DNA of 64,000 bases from Actinernus sp. WN-2022 (taxonomy: Eukaryota > Cnidaria > Anthozoa > Actiniaria > Actinernidae): assembly GCA_030867875.1 (NCBI GenBank), contig JAOWCC010001634.1:36227867-36291866 (forward strand). The letters are read 5' to 3'. The notes below the pieces were generated by a model. The model saw only the letters and a program-made list of their open reading frames with translations. It ran no database searches and was not told the DNA's origin. The position numbers were made by a program, and so were the translations under genes. The first letter of the stretch is position 1; every line of letters begins with the position of its first letter. Below are positions 60,820 through 64,000 of this stretch, piece after piece.

Positions 60820-61929
60820 CTAGCTTAGCCAATCTTTTCCTTTGATGGTACGCGCCAAATCCACTGTAAACCGTCCGCGACTCTGTTCCCTTTGGTATGT
60901 TTTCCCGCACTGACGCTTAATAATACTCACAAATGCTTTTCTGAATTTCTCATTGCATGCACCGTATATCCCAGCGTTGAGTATCGAGTTCGTATAGGTG
61001 AACGCGCGGCAAACGAAAGCCACCACATCAAAATTATTGAGAAGAGATTCCGACTGATTCCCAAAATCAACCCACAGCCATAGCACTTGATTTGGAAGCA
61101 TGAAAATAAGACAGATGAGAACAATTAAAAGAAACATTTTAAAAGTCTTTTGATTCTGCTCTCGTCGTTTCTGGATTGACAGCTGTCTGCTATCTGGACT
61201 CCCCCCATTAGAACAACTGTCATCCCGTTTACTTTTTGATTCTATAAATGTCTCCTTGTCCTGTTTACCAGACAGTAGATGTGCCTCCTTCATACTCTTG
61301 TGTACTGCCATCCCCAGACGAACATATATGAAAATCACAATAGGAAGGGGTACCCCATACTGAATACCAAACAGAAAAACCGTATACACCTTCCTGTATA
61401 GCAGAGCAGGCCATTTCTCGACACACTGAGGTCCGTTACCGTTACCCGACACGTACTCCAGGAAGATCATGTACGGCAGTACGGCCAGCATGGCTATCAA
61501 GTACACGATAGTTATGGTGGCATAAAACCTCTTCTTTGTGATCCTGTATCTGATGTTGAGTGGGTATAGCAATGCCCCGTATCTATCTCCCGAGATAGCT
61601 AGTAATGTAAATACGGCGGAGACCGTCGAGAACGTCGCTAGCGGCCAAAGGATTTTACACATAGCTCCCCCATAAGGCCAGTAGCCAAGCTCTTCGGCTG
61701 GGATATCAAAGGGAATGCTGGTAATGGTAGTCACCAAGTCACAGGCTGCAAGGTTGGCGATAAACATGTTCGGTACTGTCTTCATTCTTTTGAATAACAG
61801 AACGGATAATATCACCAATGAGTTCCCTGTTACACTGAAGACAAATATCAATAAGTAAATGCTCAGCTTTGCGGCTCGTAGTTCCACTGACGCCGGCACT
61901 GTGGTATTTTCCATTTCCCCAGGATCCAT
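60820..61929 (-). CDS. Rhodopsin-class GPCR (peptide-receptor-like)
   Basis: An intronless 369-residue receptor from ATG 61929; the frame extends one GTG codon. Glycosylation-type NTT lies at the start. Helix 1 has GNSLV and helix 2 has NLAACDL with the conserved Asp. Helix 3 is CKILWPLATFSTVSAVFTLL and ends in DRY. Helices 4-5 flank a Cys (GPQCVEKW) that would pair with the helix-3 Cys. A charged third loop contains RREQNQKTFKMF, and helix 6 has FMLP. Helix 7 reads NAGIY instead of NPxxY, an unusual loss of the Pro. The ligand is unknown; overall layout resembles neuropeptide receptors. It is the only clear host gene in the window. Confidence 0.85.
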   Translation of the reverse strand: MDPGEMENTTVPASVELRAAKLSIYLLIFVFSVTGNSLVILSVLLFKRMKTVPNMFIANLAACDLVTTITSIPFDIPAEELGYWPYGGAMCKILWPLATFSTVSAVFTLLAISGDRYGALLYPLNIRYRITKKRFYATITIVYLIAMLAVLPYMIFLEYVSGNGNGPQCVEKWPALLYRKVYTVFLFGIQYGVPLPIVIFIYVRLGMAVHKSMKEAHLLSGKQDKETFIESKSKRDDSCSNGGSPDSRQLSIQKRREQNQKTFKMFLLIVLICLIFMLPNQVLWLWVDFGNQSESLLNNFDVVAFVCRAFTYTNSILNAGIYGACNEKFRKAFVSIIKRQCGKTYQREQSRGRFTVDLARTIKGKDWLS

Positions 61930-61934
61930 CACTG

Positions 61935-63690
61935 TTCTTGTTTCTTCTGTTTGTCATGTGATGCTTGAATTATTCATCGTTAGAATTCACAAACGGACAT
62001 GACGTTCAATAGAGCAAGAAGTTATTCCTCACTTGGTAGACAGTATAGTAACCGTTCAGGTTGCTGATGCAATCTGGCAAATCTAAAGTTGACGAGAGAT
62101 AAGTTTGGTGTTAGTTTAGCACAATTAATCTATAGTGTTTTACCAGGGGATGCAAACACCGACACGAGGCCGTTTTATTGTTTCGAGATGTTTGGACCCC
62201 TGGTGCCACGAAGATCGATTTTTCGATATTACTTCTCCGACACGAAAACAATACCTGTATTCATCAATCATTAGGAAGTATTGTGTGCCTGGTATTTTGT
62301 AACATACAATTATAGACCAGAAAGGTTGTTATTGTTATTTTTCCAAGGTGGTTTCAACAAACGACCTGATAGTGTAATGGACAAGAAAGACCGGGACTAG
62401 GAGTCGGGAGCAGCCATTAGGACGATGGCTGGAGCCACACTAACGACAACGATTTTATTTCCATCCTTTTCCTCAGTTCTCTTCATGTAAAGTCACACTT
62501 TATATGATGTAGCTTAATTAGGTCACATGCATGATTCTTGATGAGTGACTGAGATCACTAGTGATTTGGATCACATTTCCAAGCCACTAGTGATGTTCCT
62601 CTGGAGTTTCATTGGGTATCGCTGGACACTGATGCACCTGGACAAAATGGGATGACCCGATTGGCAGCTGAACTCATTAATTATTAATGAGTTTGGGATA
62701 AAAAAAAGTAAAAATGTAAAACAATGTCGGTACACATGTCTGTTTGATCAGTTTCTATGGTTGTTTAATGTCCCGGTAAAAAGTCAGTTTTTACAGTACG
62801 AGCATTTCACGCCGACATCATTTTACAGTCGTTCTGATAAAATGTACATCAAAAGTAGTAGTAAATTTAAAGAATTTTATAAAGTCTATATACAATTTTA
62901 CAAAAAAATATCTAAAAACGTATTTTATACTTTAAGCATGTTTGTATATATGTGTCTGTAAATTTGTACAATTTACAGAATGTTCACATAGTTCTACACA
63001 GTCTGTAAATGTTTGGATTTTTCCAGTGAATTACGACCAGGTGCTGAATACCTTGCTCAAGAAGCCCCTATCAACGTCAACTTCTGTTTGCGCTAACACT
63101 GTTATTCGATTTAATAAACTGGGACGTACCGAAAACCTGACATTATGGGATGCTCTTTATTTCATTGTTAGTTGTGCATAGGTATTGTCCTGGGCTCGGC
63201 CTAGACACAAATATCCGGATATTTTTTAGATACATAGAAGGTTGTAGGATATTTAGAAAAATTCTAGATATTGAAGATAAAAGATATTTTGGGAGATATT
63301 TAGAATTTTCTTATAGGTTTTATGCTTATTTTCTCTGTTTTATAACATTTGAAACTGTTTCACTCAATTTAGTGCCAACAATGAGACAGTAATCCGATCA
63401 GCGGTTTCCCTTTGAATAACGTTTTCCATAATTATGTCTTATGGTAGCCATCGCAGTACTGAACAAGATGGCGGATGCCGAGGAGTCTGAAATTGAAGCT
63501 GCCGAGTTTTTTAACAATCGTTAGCTATGAAACTTTTGTTCTTATTGGGTCCAAATTACTCAAAATTGTGATATTTATAAGAAATATAACAACACATATA
63601 GAAATGTTTTCGAGATTTGTGGAAATTTTTTCCGAGATATTTAGAAAACATATTTAGGCGATTTTACGTGATATTTGTGTGTAGGCCTAT
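61935..63690. other. No gene seen; AT-rich
   Basis: Upstream region of the GPCR and beyond. A GATATTTAGAAA-type motif recurs irregularly at 63210-63320 and 63600-63660. The short ORFs are not supported. Confidence 0.5.
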
Positions 63691-63691
63691 C

Positions 63692-63946
63692 CTGGGCCCG
63701 GTTATTCGAAGCCCGATTAAGCTAATCCAGGATTAAGGGCAATCTTTAGTTTGATTTGTTAACTTGTGAACCACAGTATTTGAGGTTGAAAACTTATTCA
63801 TAGAGGAGAAACAACAAGTACTTTTCTACTAGTCTTGCTAGATTTGGAAACAAATACATTCTACAGCTGAGCCGGAACCAAAACCATGGGTTCAGTAAGA
63901 CTTAATCCAGGATTAGCGCTAATCGGACTTCCAACAACTGGCCCTG
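63692..63946. mobile_element. MITE with about 44-bp imperfect inverted repeats
   Basis: CCCGGTTATTCGAAGCCCGA...CTAATCCAGGATTAAG at the left is mirrored by CTTAATCCAGGATTAGCGCT...CTGGCCCTG at 63901-63946. The 165-bp interior has no coding content. No clear target duplication. Confidence 0.6.
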
Positions 63947-64000
63947 AATTTCGGTTTGCTACTTTTTTAGTGTCAATAGGTCAATCAGTGTTAGAAATAT

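Noticed and set aside
60644..60910. Treating the 88-residue minus-strand ORF as a separate gene
   Set aside because: It has no ATG, overlaps the GPCR end, and is better described as a possible alternative-frame tail or UTR.

Overview
The window looks like a repeat-rich, intron-poor stretch of an invertebrate genome. A cnidarian (coral or anemone type) is my best guess, because the Polinton capsid gene, the LINE, BEL and gypsy families and the tRNA-derived repeats look like those I associate with cnidarian assemblies; this is recognition, not a search. The only convincing host gene is a rhodopsin-class GPCR near the right end (60820-61929, minus). Almost everything else recognisable is mobile or virus-derived.

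Layout. 1-1060: no gene. 1090-4340: a decaying cluster of plus-strand virus-like genes (possible capsid protein, packaging ATPase, four or five small proteins), cut at 4340 by the LTR of a Ty3/gypsy element whose pol lies on the minus strand (4540-7261). 7547-12475: a fold-back element followed by a BEL/Pao gag-protease fragment that is itself split by a 1.3 kb TTAA-flanked element. 12.6-25.4 kb: fragments of gypsy, LINEs, MITEs and a tandem array of tRNA-like units. 25.2-31.7 kb: a local duplication with a large hairpin; one copy carries a LINE with an open ORF2, the other keeps the empty site. 31.7-33.3 kb: no gene.

Centre. 33293-49051 is a complete Maverick/Polinton (adintovirus-like) element of 15,759 bp. 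It has terminal inverted repeats of about 332 bp, identical over their outer 320 bp, and a perfect 6-bp target duplication AGCATG (33287-33292 and 49052-49057). It is visibly more GC-rich than its surroundings. Protein-primed DNA polymerase B reads rightward. Everything else reads leftward: two small genes, chromodomain integrase, a short and a long penton-like protein, a protein VI/X-like protein, the double-jelly-roll major capsid protein, adenain-like protease, packaging ATPase, a membrane/basic protein, two related very basic core-like proteins, a conserved Polinton protein of unknown function, and a small 85-residue protein. Two RING-like exons and a cysteine-rich protein sit left of the polymerase. 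AATAAA signals divide the leftward genes into about four blocks, and several neighbours overlap at stop/start (ATGA, TGATG, TGAATG). Three paralogous pairs (RING exons, basic proteins, small end-located proteins) and a penton-like pair show that the element has grown by internal duplication.

Right side. 49852-58258 holds two copies of one LINE family head to head, the plus copy interrupted by a 2,034-bp fold-back transposon with 500-bp arms. Another LINE fragment, the GPCR and a small MITE complete the window.
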